Below, one piece after another: positions 33,724 to 43,516 of a stretch of 64,000 nucleotides of DNA (position 1 is the first letter of the stretch; each line of letters starts with the position of its first letter). The stretch covers positions 992,001 to 1,056,000 of the forward strand of contig JAFCMP010000146.1 in NCBI GenBank assembly GCA_017506865.1. Reading direction: 5' to 3'. The translations under genes were made by a program, and so were the position numbers. A model generated the notes under the pieces. That model searched no databases. It was not told where the DNA came from and saw nothing but the letters and a program-made list of their open reading frames with translations. Source of the stretch: Tribonema minus. Taxonomy: Eukaryota > Sar > Xanthophyceae > Tribonematales > Tribonemataceae.

Positions 33724-35943
33724 TTATACAGTCCAATTGATGCACCTGAAAGTACCACTGAACAAATCCACACCACATTGACTGGTGCTGTCTACATGGG
33801 AAGACACTGACCCTAACAGCCGAGGACAACGGGTGCACCAAGACATACAACAACACCCTGCGTGGCTCAACAACCTGGTCAGCAGAACACAAAAACAAGA
33901 CGCAGAATTGTCATCACCTGCGTTGGCACACGTTTGAAGTACGGGCGCATTGGCCCCTTTATTCCGTCTGCGGTTGGAGGCCTTGAACAATCCTGCAATG
34001 CCTGGCACAGCAGACATGTGCAGGCCGACATCCTTCACTGCTGTGGCAACCTCTGCGGCTGCAGTTACGTGGTTGCTGAGCTTGGAGGTGTGTGTGTATA
34101 TGTAAAGCACCGCCGGCACAGGCTGCATGCGCAGCCGGCTCCTCTCTGCGCGCAGCGCCGCATGTATCACGCCAGCGGTGCAGCTGCTGAGATCCAAAGC
34201 AGCACTCATCGTGTGCGGCTGCTGCACCGTGTTGTGTACCAGCACTGTCCACCCCTTGCTGACCCCCTCTATCGGCGGCACCAGGACCTTGTACAGGCCA
34301 AAGTACACCGCTCCGCCGGCATCGCGCCACAGAGCGTCTGCTGCTGCGGCGTCGCCACCCTCATGCGCCGCACTCACGGCAACAGTCCACATGGGAGGCG
34401 TCGGCGCCAGCCCAAGCAACGGCAGGCGCCGCAGCCAGCGCACAATGCGCGGCAGATCGCCAGCACGGCAGCATGAGCTCAGAAAATTCGTGACCGTTTG
34501 CATGCGCAGCTGGTCGGGGCTGTAGATGTTGAACAGTGCCTCCAGCGCCTCCTCCGCGGCCTCCCAGTGCCCGCCGCACGCGTAGCCCTTGGCAAGCACA
34601 GCCAGCGACAGGAAAGTCACCTCCTCGCCCGCCACCCGCATGCTCGACAGCACTCTTTCTACCGCAGCGGTGTCGCCGAGCGTGGCATGCGCCTTCAGAA
34701 GGACCAGGCGCGTTTCTCTGGTGGGCGCAACTCCACGCTCCGCCATCTGCGCCGCCGCAGCAAGCGCGCTTTGCGGCACCTCGCTCGCGCAGAGCGCCTG
34801 CAGGAGGCGGTTCCACATGTTCACGTCGACAAAGGCGGGGTGATTCGCCTCTATGTCGCGGAAGACGTTAATTGCGCGGCGCCAGTCCTGCGCCACCTTG
34901 CACGTCCGCAGCGCGCCCGCAAAGGTGCCTCCGTCAAGGGCGACACGCGCAGCTGCCATGCTTGCCAGAATCCTGTCCGCCTGCTGCACGGCATCACTGC
35001 TGCGGCAACCACGCAGCGCCAGGCTGTAAGTCGTGATGTCGAGTGGCAAGCAGGACCGTGACATGACGTCTATCAAAGTGGCCATGTCCCCGCTGTACAT
35101 GAACGGGGCTCGGATTCTTAGGACGGCGTAGAAGGTGTCAGCGTCAGGGTTGTGACCGCTGTCCGCCATCTGTTCGAGGGCAAGCACTGCGTAGTCGATT
35201 CTGTGCGCCGCCACGTGTGTGTGGACGAGATGCGCCCAGTCCTTCGAGGTGGCGAGCCCAGCATGAGACAGTCGTTCAAGGGCGCTGGGCACACGTTTAA
35301 ACCGACGAGAACCGGCGGCAGGGCGGCGTACGGCTGGGAGCTGGTCACTAGCAGAAGGCTGGCCAACTGCTTGAAAGCCATGCAGAGTATCTCCCTGGCT
35401 GCAACGGCGGATGGAATGGGGCATGCCGCTGTTGCCGCTGCTACCAACGGTGCTCCTGCTGCCGCTACTGGGGCTTTGACCGCTTCTGCTTCTGCTGGTG
35501 CCGCTACTGGTGCTGCTCCTTCCGCTGGCGCCAATGCTGCCGGCTTTGCTGCTTCTGCTGCTGGTGGTGCCGCTGCTGCTGCTGCTGGTGCCGCTGCTGC
35601 TGGCGTCACCGCTGTTGCTGACACGGGTGCTGTCACTTTTTGCTGCCCTTTGCCAGATGTGTTTTGTTGTGCTGACACAAAGGAGGCGATCTGTGGCCTT
35701 CTCAGGTGTTGCACTCGCAGAGCCCCGGGCAATGCCTGTGACGTGTGTGACACCTCTGCGTCCAGAGGGGGGACGCGCATGAACGCCTGCCTTGACGGCG
35801 CATGCGACAAAAGTTGAGATCCCTCTGGCAGGGAGAAATCCTTGGATGTTTTGAGCGCACAAAGGCTGTTTCACAGCACGTCCAGCATCGAGTTGGACTC
35901 CTCTGACGGCACGCCAGGCCTGTCGCCCCGCGAGCGTCAGCAT
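33724..35943 (-). CDS. PPR protein D, intact, with an added C-terminal tail
   Basis: Open frame of 739 residues without visible introns. It starts MLTLAGRQAWRAVRGVQLDA (transit-like), followed by ISTFVACAVKAGV, a Ser/Gly/Thr linker and then about ten PPR units (WAHLVHTHVAAHRIDYAVLA, YSLALRGCRSSDAVQQADRI, GTFAGALRTCKVAQDWRRAI, MWNRLLQALCASEVPQSALA). The Smr-like end (ALDLSSCTAGVIHAALR, VLYIYTHTSK, GIAGLFKAS) follows. Paralogues stop within about 15 residues of GLFKA; D instead reads on for about 80 residues rich in Cys and Arg (NRRRNKGANAPVLQTC...), which suggests that the original stop was lost at a duplication breakpoint. Predicted role: organellar RNA binding. It is divergent from a coiled-coil copy. 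Confidence 0.8.
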   Translation of the reverse strand: MLTLAGRQAWRAVRGVQLDAGRAVKQPLCAQNIQGFLPARGISTFVACAVKAGVHARPPSGRRGVTHVTGIARGSASATPEKATDRLLCVSTTKHIWQRAAKSDSTRVSNSGDASSSGTSSSSSGTTSSRSSKAGSIGASGRSSTSSGTSRSRSGQSPSSGSRSTVGSSGNSGMPHSIRRCSQGDTLHGFQAVGQPSASDQLPAVRRPAAGSRRFKRVPSALERLSHAGLATSKDWAHLVHTHVAAHRIDYAVLALEQMADSGHNPDADTFYAVLRIRAPFMYSGDMATLIDVMSRSCLPLDITTYSLALRGCRSSDAVQQADRILASMAAARVALDGGTFAGALRTCKVAQDWRRAINVFRDIEANHPAFVDVNMWNRLLQALCASEVPQSALAAAAQMAERGVAPTRETRLVLLKAHATLGDTAAVERVLSSMRVAGEEVTFLSLAVLAKGYACGGHWEAAEEALEALFNIYSPDQLRMQTVTNFLSSCCRAGDLPRIVRWLRRLPLLGLAPTPPMWTVAVSAAHEGGDAAAADALWRDAGGAVYFGLYKVLVPPIEGVSKGWTVLVHNTVQQPHTMSAALDLSSCTAGVIHAALRAERSRLRMQPVPAVLYIYTHTSKLSNHVTAAAEVATAVKDVGLHMSAVPGIAGLFKASNRRRNKGANAPVLQTCANAGDDNSASCFCVLLTRLLSHAGCCCMSWCTRCPRLLGSVSSHVDSTSQCGVDLFSGTFRCINWTV

Positions 35944-36111
35944 CGTTTACCTCGACAGTGTACACACTCCACAAAAAAAACGAACTTCAATTAGAACGAT
36001 CCGACATTCAACAGTAACGGTGGGGCTTGCAGCTGCAGTCTCGGCTGGTGCCTTGGCAGCCTTTCTTAGCGAGATAGCGAGCGAGATAGCAGCAAATTCC
36101 GCGACAAAACC
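35944..36111. promoter_or_regulatory. Divergent promoter between PPR D and a coiled-coil copy
   Basis: This 168-bp interval separates the two start codons. It contains CGAACTTCAATTAG (CTTCAA-type motif) and shares the GTGGGGCTTGCAG...CTGGTGCCTTGGCAGCCTTTC stretch with the promoter of PPR C, showing that the promoter was duplicated with the genes. Confidence 0.5.
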
Positions 36112-36394
36112 ATGTCGAGTACATTCTACGACGCCGAGGCGCTGCAGGAGAAGCTGCGTGCTCTCGCCACACAAAAAGGAGCAACTCTTGCTCCACCTGC
36201 TGGCAAAGCAGCAGGCTGCAGATGCTGGCATAGCCGAGCTCAAAGCCAAGCATCAGCAGCTACTTTTTGCCAAGAAGCTGCAGGAGCTGGCAGCAGCGAA
36301 GGCTGGCAGGCGTGCCAGAGGTGCTGGCAAGGATGTGCGGGTGTCACGGGAACAATCATCGGCCTGGCTGGCGGCCACCGCTCTGGCCTTCTGA
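36112..36394 (+). pseudogene. Coiled-coil gene copy divergent from PPR D, frameshifted and truncated
   Basis: It starts MSSTFYDAEALQEKLRALAT. After ACACAAAAAGG (about 36172-36180) the conserved frame shifts by one base; the other frame continues LLLHLLAKQQAADAGIAEL and KKLQELAAAKAGRRARGAGK. Homology with the copy at 18.6 kb ends near 36350, where sequence of PPR relic H (opposite strand) begins, so the 3' half is missing. Long heptad-like Leu/Ala/Gln spacing predicts a coiled coil. A single A-run indel could be a sequencing error, but the truncation is not. Confidence 0.55.
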
Positions 36395-36600
36395 TGGATC
36401 GAGCTGCCATGCACACGGCGCACGCTCACGGCATATGTGGCATCTTCGCTTCCTAAAGCAACATTGCACGAGACAGTCAAGATCCTAGCGTTTTGAATCG
36501 GGTGTAAGGGAAGACACTGCTGCTGCCTCAAGGCCCGCGCAGCACATAGTTGTAATCCTTTGACCCCGCGCCAACCCTGCCGCCCTGTGAAATATAGCAT
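36370..36600 (-). pseudogene. PPR relic H: transit-peptide region only
   Basis: The minus-strand sequence MLYFTGRQGWRGVKGLQLC and the following ~55 residues match the N-terminus of copy F (MLRSTGRQGWRALRGLQ). No linker or PPR units follow; at about 36370 it abuts the coiled-coil copy. It shows that a second PPR subfamily (TGRQGWR type) was once here too. Confidence 0.55.
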
Positions 36601-37400
36601 CGCCTCCGCGGGAGATGGTAGTATGTTTTCAAAGCTGAAGTTGTGTGTGTTTTCCAAGCGCTTACAGCTGAAGTTGACACAAGTTGAAGTTTCCGCGTTG
36701 AGACTCAACGCGTACGAGAACCCCCTTTCTCAGGCTTCAGAAAGGCTGGCTTCACGAGCCCTACGAAGCTCTAGATGATCCTACCATTTTCCTCCAGCGG
36801 CAGAATCTGTCACACTTTCCACTCGGGGCCGCCCATGGCGTTCCGCTGGTTGTGCTCCTGCCAAGCTCGTCTTCTGTAGGCGAGCCGAGGCTGACGTGCT
36901 GCTGCTGACCTCAGCCTGCGGCAAGCTTCCGAGACCAGGCAGCCAGCACGAAGCTCTACGACAAGGGCACTCCCTCGAACTCATCAAATCTCCCTCACAA
37001 TGCACCGTGAGCAAGTAGAACTCGATGGCTGTGGGGTGCCCAGTTCAGCATCTACCTTCCGCCTGTGTACACGCACAGCGTGATGCGCTGACAAGCAGAT
37101 ACGCGGCGTGCGTCAGCAGCTGTGCGGATCATTGACAGCTATGAAGCACCTTACTGCGGTTCATCGCAGAGCACGAGCATATACCTCGAGCACTTTCAAA
37201 AGTCATCGCCATTCAGGCTCTTGTCACTCTAATGACGGAGTACAATCTGGGCACGCAGACGTATGCGAAGATCAGACGTGACGGCAGCAACGACGCCAAC
37301 ACAACACTGAACCGATGCGTTGCTCATCCACGCATACGGAAGCTGGCACTGTTGTTGTGCATCCTTTCTACCTTCCGCGCCGACACGTGTAAACCTCATC
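36601..37400. other. No supported gene
   Basis: The first 100 bases hold three TTGAAG/CTGAAG motifs (36640-36690), consistent with a promoter remnant for relic H. Beyond that only short overlapping frames are seen. Confidence 0.35.
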
Positions 37401-37414
37401 GCACCGCTCACACC

Positions 37415-39649
37415 TGGATGCATCACAATGTCACTAATGAGGGCGTGGAGGCAGCGCTCAACGCCGCAGCTACTAGTAACACCCCCGTCGCGGATGAGGC
37501 GTCTGCGCAGCGCAGTCCCCAGCGACGCCGATGCGGCGCGCCCCCATGGCATGCTGTGCTTTCAAGGAGCAAGTCGTCCCGTTGCACGTGCGCATTCAAT
37601 AGCCGCGCACCATGGCGGTCCGTGTAAAGGCGCCATCAGTGCGCACGGCGCGCCTGAAGGCTTAGGAGGGCACCACATCGGCTACGCCGACGGCGAGCAT
37701 GCGTGCGTGGCACTGGTCGTCGTCCAGGATAGCTGCGTGCTGCTGAGCAGCAGTGACAACGGCGGCTAGTGTATTGGCAGCTGTGGAGAGACTCTGGCCG
37801 GACACTGCTGTGCTCGGTGATACAAATGCTCTTACAGAGTGCTGGCTGCCGGCAGTACAGCATCTGCACAAAACCTGACAGCTGCATTGCAATGGCGCCA
37901 TTCATCAAGCGCTGACACTGTATAGGGCACCAAGCCACACATGAGTGCTGATAAGAGCAACAGTGACCCATTGTGGTCCTACAGAAATATCATATCACGA
38001 GGGTGCTGCTAAGCACTTGTTGAGATCCAGCACAGCACATCGAGCAACGATCGCACAAGCACCGACTATCTTTGCGTCAACGCCACACGGTATACTGCGC
38101 ACCCATCTGCACTTGCAGAAAACTCTGCCTCTGCCTCCTGCCAACATCACTGTGGCATTCACCCGCCGCTGGAGCCACCTGCGGAGCGTTGCTGCAGGTC
38201 CCCTCTGAGCAGCGATGACCACTCTGATACGTCGCGCGCAACACGCGCTGACAGCGCACGCACAACGTCCGGGCTGCGCAAGCCTACATTCTCGCCGCCG
38301 GCTTCGCCGCCACGCTGCGCCGCTGCCGCCGCTGCAGCCGCCGCTGCTGCGAGCGCCATCGCAACGCCCTTTGACAGAACCGCCGTCGGCGATGCTGCCA
38401 ACATTCTTTCGCACTCAGTGCTGCCAGCGGCACCAGACGCGCATCCTGCGTTCCCCAGCATACCTCGGCGGCTGTGCAGACCAGACTGCTGCACGTGATT
38501 GCGTGCAGCCGGCGAGCATGCGTGCGTGGCACTGGTCGTCGTCCAGGATAGCTGCGTGCTGCTGAGCAGCAGTGACAACGGCGGCTAGTGTATTGGCAGC
38601 TGTGGAGAGACTCTGGCCGGACACTGCTGTGCTCGGTGATACAAATGCTCTTACAGAGTGCTGGCTGCCGGCAGTACAGCGTCTGCACAAAACCTGACAG
38701 CTGCGTTGCAATGGCGCCATTCATCAAGCGCTGACACTGTATAGGGCACCAAGCCACACATGAGTGCTGATAAGAGCAACAGTGACCCATTGTGGTCCTA
38801 CAGAAATATCACATCATGAGGGTGCTGCTAAGCACTTGTTGAGATCCAGCACAGCACATCGAGCAACGATCGCACAAGCACCGACTATCTTTGCGTCAAC
38901 GCCACACGGTATACTGCGCACCCATCTGCACTTGCAGAAAACTCTGCCTCTGCCTCCTGCCAACATCACTGTGGCATTCACCCGCCGCTGGAGCCACCTG
39001 CGGAGCATTGCTGCAGGTCCCCTCTGAGCAGCGATGACCGCTCTGATACGTCGCGCGCAACACGCGCTGACAGCGCACGCACAATGTCCGGGCTGCGCAA
39101 GCCTACATTCTCGCCGCCGGCTTCGCCGCCACGCTGCGCCGCTGCCGCCGCTGCAGCCGCCGCTGCTGCGAGCGCCATCGCAACGCCCTTTGACAGAACC
39201 GCCGTCGGCGATGCTGCCAACATTCTTTCGCACTCAGTGCTGCCAGCGGCACCAGACGCGCATCCTGCGTTCCCCAGCATACCTCGGCGGCTGTGCAGAC
39301 CAGACTGCTGCACGTGATTGCGTGCAGCCTTGGTGCCACTGCCGGTGCTGCCACCGCCTCGACAACGGCCACATCTGCTGCTGCTGGCGCTGCCGCCGTC
39401 ATTGCCGCAGTCGCCGGCGCAGCTGCCGAGAGAGCACGCATCTGCCGCGCGTGCCGCCAGCGCGCCGTCTATCAGCTGAGCGGTGGCGCTGAGGCTGCGT
39501 CCGCGGTGCCGCGGCTGTTTGTGCGGCGGGTGTGGGGCATTGCGCGGCGGCGACGGTGGCCACCGGAACTTTGCGTCCTCAGTGCCGCGCCGCTTGCGGT
39601 CGCGTTCAGCCAGGAGCTGTGCGTGTCGCGCTGCACGTTCGCAGCCCAC
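37415..39649 (-). CDS. Unknown multi-exon gene containing an 819-bp internal duplication
   Basis: Tentative exons: 39649-38982 (after TGTGCAG), repeated exon segments inside the tandem unit, and about 37560-37415. Readable pieces are ERAARHAQLLAERDRKRRG, then SPTAVLSKGVAMAL with poly-Ala, RSPDIVRALSARVARDVSE and SLLRGDLQQ, a second exon with SLSTAANTLAAVVTAAQQHA and ILDDDQCHARMLA, and a last piece with RAASASLGTALRRRLIRDGG. The middle exons occur twice because of the duplication. Composition is helical and Ala-rich; I do not recognise a family. In the poly-Ala exon the plus-strand frame is also open, so strand is a judgement based on the conservative differences between the two units and the GTGAAT donor. 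Confidence 0.35.
37692..39329. repeat. 819-bp tandem duplication, two near-identical units
   Basis: Unit 1 is 37692-38510 and unit 2 is 38511-39329, both beginning GGCGAGCATGCGTGCG or its duplicate boundary and ending GCACGTGATTGCGTGCAGCC. The units differ at only a handful of positions, for example ATATCACGAG/ACATCATGAG and ACGTCC/ATGTCC. The period is 273 codons. The high identity implies a recent event, or an assembly artefact. Confidence 0.9.
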
Positions 39650-40029
39650 CTGCACAGCGAAAATTGAGCAATCATTGCGTGAGAACAAGCTGGTAGCTGA
39701 TGCTCTTGTTTGTTGATGAAGAGGAGGGAGCCCGGCAGGCGCTATTTAAAGGGAGGCACAATTTGGCCTTGTGCCACTTGTGGGGGCATTCATCCACTGC
39801 CTGTGGCGCATTGTGTGTAAGGCACCGCATCTACTGTAGTGCTCTGCTCATCCAAGGACGACTGTGCAGATGCTACCTGCAGTAGCCTGCAGTAGGCAGA
39901 GTGAGACAGCAGCCGCTGACCGCAAATGCGCCTAATCGCGAGTCTTTGTGTCTGTTGGCGAGCGTTGTGCGGACTTGTGTCTGAAGCTTGCGCGAGTGAA
40001 TGAAGGCTGAGCAATGCTTCTTGTTGCAG

Positions 40030-40825
40030 CGCCAGCAGTGCGCGTGGACCTCGCTGAGACTGCCGGCGGCGCCTTTTACTGGGAGGTGTTCTGCCGCCTG
40101 TGGCACAAACAGCTGCGCCGCGCAGCTTACACCAGCAGGGCATGAGTTGCCACTGTGCACTGTTCTACTACCAGCTTTGACACATACAGTTCAGCTGCTG
40201 ACACTCAAAGCAGTAATCCAGAAGGGGGAGTTGCTGCTTAGCATACGCAATGTCGACTAGGCACCTGCGCCTGGTGCAGCGCCTGTGTCACTGGGTGATG
40301 TGCTGACAGCTGTGTCCGGCACAACCCTGCCGCCTGAGTTGCAAACACCAGCGCCCGATCGGGATGTCCTGTGGGGCAGCATGAAGTAGGTGGGTAGGGT
40401 TAGGGTAAGGGTATGGGTAAGGGTCGGGGTTGGGGTTGGGGTTAGCGTGTCAGGACTGTCCGCACTGGCAGTCAAACCCTCATGCACGCTGCTGTGCTGA
40501 TGGTAACAGCAGTCTAGAACTTTGCACAGTCACGCAAGCAGAGTACCTGCGCAGCCGTAGTACGCGCATCGGGACGGCAATGTACGCCATGGAATGGCCC
40601 GGAACAAGGACAGTTGACTGTGCGGTTGCAGTTCCCACTTGGCAGCCGCCGGTGCCGCTTACGCACAGCACAGCAACTACTCATCTGACAACAGATCTCA
40701 GGTATGGGTGTAGCCATCAGCTGCTTGCCACTCCTCATCAGCAGCGTACAGCTCACGCAGGGCACTTTTTCATACTTCTGAAGTATAATTGGAGCGTCCA
40801 CAAGCAAGGTGCCTGTTTCTGGTAA
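40030..40825 (+). CDS. Unknown protein, at least three exons, C-terminal part
   Basis: Exons 40030-40085, 40261-40385 and 40513-40701 join in phase (donors GTGTTC, GTAGGT, GTATGG; acceptors TTGCAG, GACTAG, AGCAG). They read VRVDLAETAGGAFYWE, then APVSLGDVLTAVSGTTLPPE and DRDVLWGSM, then LELCTVTQAEYLRSRSTRIG, AMYAMEWPG and VPTWQPPVPLTHSTATTHL. If the last donor is not used, the frame continues to a TAA at 40823-40825. The text is clearly protein-like but I do not recognise it. The first listed exon alternatively reads on to a TGA near 40141. The 5' exons are not identified; the gene is divergent from the minus-strand gene at 37.4-39.7 kb and convergent with the TPR gene. Confidence 0.5.
40394..40445 (+). 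repeat. Degenerate telomere-like tract in an intron
   Basis: GGGTAGGGTTAGGGTAAGGG followed by variants such as GGGTTGGGGTT. The units are imperfect TTAGGG-type. The tract lies 8 bases after the GTAGGT donor of the unknown plus-strand gene. Confidence 0.75.
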
Positions 40826-40968
40826 TATAAGATCGTGGCACCTGCCTATAGTATGCACATAGCATAGCCCTACAGACGCTCTATGCGCCAACAGTCACTG
40901 CTGCTGGACGACAAGGCTTCATCTCCATGTGCTTGTTTGTCCTACCTAAAAGCAGTGACTATACGTAC

Positions 40969-42163
40969 CACTGCGCTCCTGTGAGCACGCCAGACAGTGC
41001 AAACACTGGACCGCTGCCGCCACCGTCGCCGCCTCCGCTTCCGCCGCTGCTGCCGCTGTCACCGCATCCCCACAGCCAGCTCCACATGCACCCCGTGCGG
41101 CGTCACCCTTCCCATCATAACTCAGCGACCGTTCCCACTCCTCACAGCAGCGCTCAGCAACACTGCCATGTACGCTCTGCGCGCCGCTATCGTCCGCGGC
41201 GGCGCCGCGGAGCAGCAGGTGCGCGTGCCGCACGGCGCGCCGGCGCCGCCCCGCTGCAGCAAAAGCCGCGCACGCGTTCGCTCGCAGGCGCGCGCGCGTG
41301 GCAGAGGGCAGCGGCCTGAGCGCTGCTGCACGCGCGAAGCACTCGCCCGCCGCGGCGGCGCGCCCCGACGCGCCGTGCACGCAGGCGATGTTATTGAGCG
41401 TGAGCGCGAGCCAGTGGGTGCGCAGCGCGCGCGTGGCGGCGGCGGTGAGCGCTGCGCCTGCGGGCAGCGGCAGCGCCGCCACGGTGAGGGCGTGCTGCAG
41501 GATGTCCATGGCTTCCGCCAGGCGGGAAGTGTCCTGATCGGCAGCGCGCTGTATCGCGACGCTGCAGAGGGAGACGACGGTGCGCGCGGGGCGCGGGAAG
41601 AGGCTGAGAGACATGATGTGCCTCAGAAATGTGCTGTCGGCGGCGCCACAAAAGTAGCAATGATGTAGTTTGGGCTGTACAGGAATTCAATGTGGACTTC
41701 ATGCAGCGATATGCAGGGTTGCAGATGTTGTTGCGGCGGGGCCACACCTGGAAGGCCAGAGGCACAGGTGTTGCTCTTGTTCTGCGCAGCGAGCAACTGC
41801 GAGCTTTGCTCAACGCACCAGGGTTTCATGCGCTGCGATTGTAAGGCACGAACAGTGGCCAGTCACACGGGCTGAGCTTGCTTGCGCTGTGATGCATGCA
41901 TTCCTCTCATGATCAACCTGATCTGGGCACTTGCGACACGCAGCGTCGCAGAACCTGCAAACAATTGACAGTGTAACCTGCCGACCAAGAACCCAGATCG
42001 CATGAGAATACCAAGTATGTGGCGATTGATGCCAGTAGGGTGACAAACTCGAGCAACGCTCGCTGAAAGCCGCAAGGTCGTACAGATGTGTGACTTGCCT
42101 GTTGCAGTATGCCAGAAATCTCTCGGTGCGCCTCCAAGCATCATCAGCAGTAGCATCAGCCAT
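40969..42163 (-). CDS. TPR-like protein, C-terminus unresolved
   Basis: Main exon 41621-40969 encodes, after MSLSLFPRPARTVVSLC, the helical pairs AEAMDILQHALTVAALPLP, WLALTLNNIACVHGASGRAA, ECFARAAALRPLPSATRARL and CAAFAAAGRRRRAVRHAHLL, with the small/aromatic spacing of tetratricopeptide repeats. The end is Ala/Glu-rich and reaches a GTACGT donor. Candidate upstream exons that keep phase are 42163-41978 (starting MADATADDAWRRTERFLAYC), 41954-41918 and 41796-41748; the two short ones are weak. TPR domains are protein-protein scaffolds; no partner can be inferred. The 3' exons, if any, would overlap the plus-strand gene to the left. Confidence 0.45.
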
Positions 42164-42959
42164 CTTGTAGCAGACTGGTGCCACGCATCACGCACCGCGC
42201 AACAGCTTTCACAAGAAGCAAGAGGAGCGCGAGCGTTTCGGCAGTTAAAACGACTTTTACAAGAAATTTGTTTTAGGACCCGTGCAGTTGGCAGAAGCAG
42301 CATCTGCGCCCTCAAAGGTTCAGCGTATTTCATCCTGCCGGTTAAGACTCAACTTTGGTCTCACGCTGTCAGACAGCAGGCGCATTGATGCGCGTTCCAT
42401 CGGTGCACTAACTCCAGAGGGAAGTCGATGCAGCGTGGCTTGTACTTATGATCTTGTATTTATAGCAGCCCCAAGGTGGGCTTGATGCGTTGGATAAAAT
42501 TGCAAAAATTTAAAATCGGACGGGCCCTTAGAGCCCTGCGTTGCAGGCTTGTACCAGACTCATGGGGGGCAGACACAGCGGCACCCAGTCTGAGCCACAC
42601 CTATCGTAGCCGATGTCTCCATCTCTTGAGCGAAAACGCAGGAGGACCGCGGTTATGCCTCTAGTATACATTTGGGCCAGAGGCGCCCGGTCCTCGATTC
42701 CTTGCCTAAGCACGCCGCTGACGTGCCTGGCCGAGGTTCTCTTTCTTGCGTGTTCAAGCAAACGATCTACAGTGTGCCCTGATGCTATCCGTATCCCCAT
42801 GTTCCAATATCCCCTGCTGCTGCCCAAAGCCGTATCCTCACCACACGCGACTCCGCAGCTCCTGCCCACAGCCAGCATCTCCCATCTCCTTGCTGCCTGA
42901 TGCACCCTCGCCACCATCAGCGCCACCGCGAGCGCTGCCGCACCTCTCGGTGCTAACGA
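42164..42959. other. No supported gene
   Basis: Both strands have long overlapping frames between 42528 and 42974 but no family, splice signal or composition favours either. It separates the TPR gene start from PPR copy G. Confidence 0.3.
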
Positions 42960-43483
42960 GCAGAGTTTGTACAAGCGTTTGCCTCAGAAGGTCACATCAG
43001 CAATCAACAGAGAGGCTGATGATCGGCCAGCACATCCCTGTCAGCGCCCATGGGCAGCAGACCTGTCAGCACTCCGAGCACCTGACGAAAAGGGCAGCAA
43101 AGCAGAAGTGGCAGCATCAGCAGTAGCAGTGGTGGCGGCAGCAGCAGCAGAGGAAGCGGCGCTAGCAGCCGCAGCACCTAACCTAAGGGCCGCCCCAGGG
43201 ACGTTGGCACGCCAACTGCAGTACCGACCGTCACGGCAGCAGCGGCGCCAGCAGCGGCAGCAATCAGCAACCAGTGACTGGTAGTACAGCGGTGTCGGGC
43301 AGCACCGGCACCACCGTCAGGAAGAGCGGCGCTAGCGGCCGCTAAAGCAAGGGCCGTGCCAGCTCAAGAAGCAGGCGTGCCGATGCCCAGCAGCAACAGC
43401 ACCACTGGCCGCCTGAACAGCAGTGGCACACTCAAGGTCACGTGAAACAGAGTGCAAGTGGCGGCATTGCCAGCAACGGCACT

Positions 43484-43516
<33 letters not shown>

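Noticed and set aside
35152..35817. Long plus-strand open frame (Ala-rich) opposite the N-terminus of PPR D
   Set aside because: It is the antisense of the Ser/Gly/Thr linker. GCN/AGC-type repeats leave several frames open on both strands, and the same shadow appears opposite copies B and C.
42528..42974. 148-codon minus-strand frame suggesting a mobile-element fragment
   Set aside because: No reverse transcriptase, integrase or transposase motif is visible and the opposite strand is equally open.
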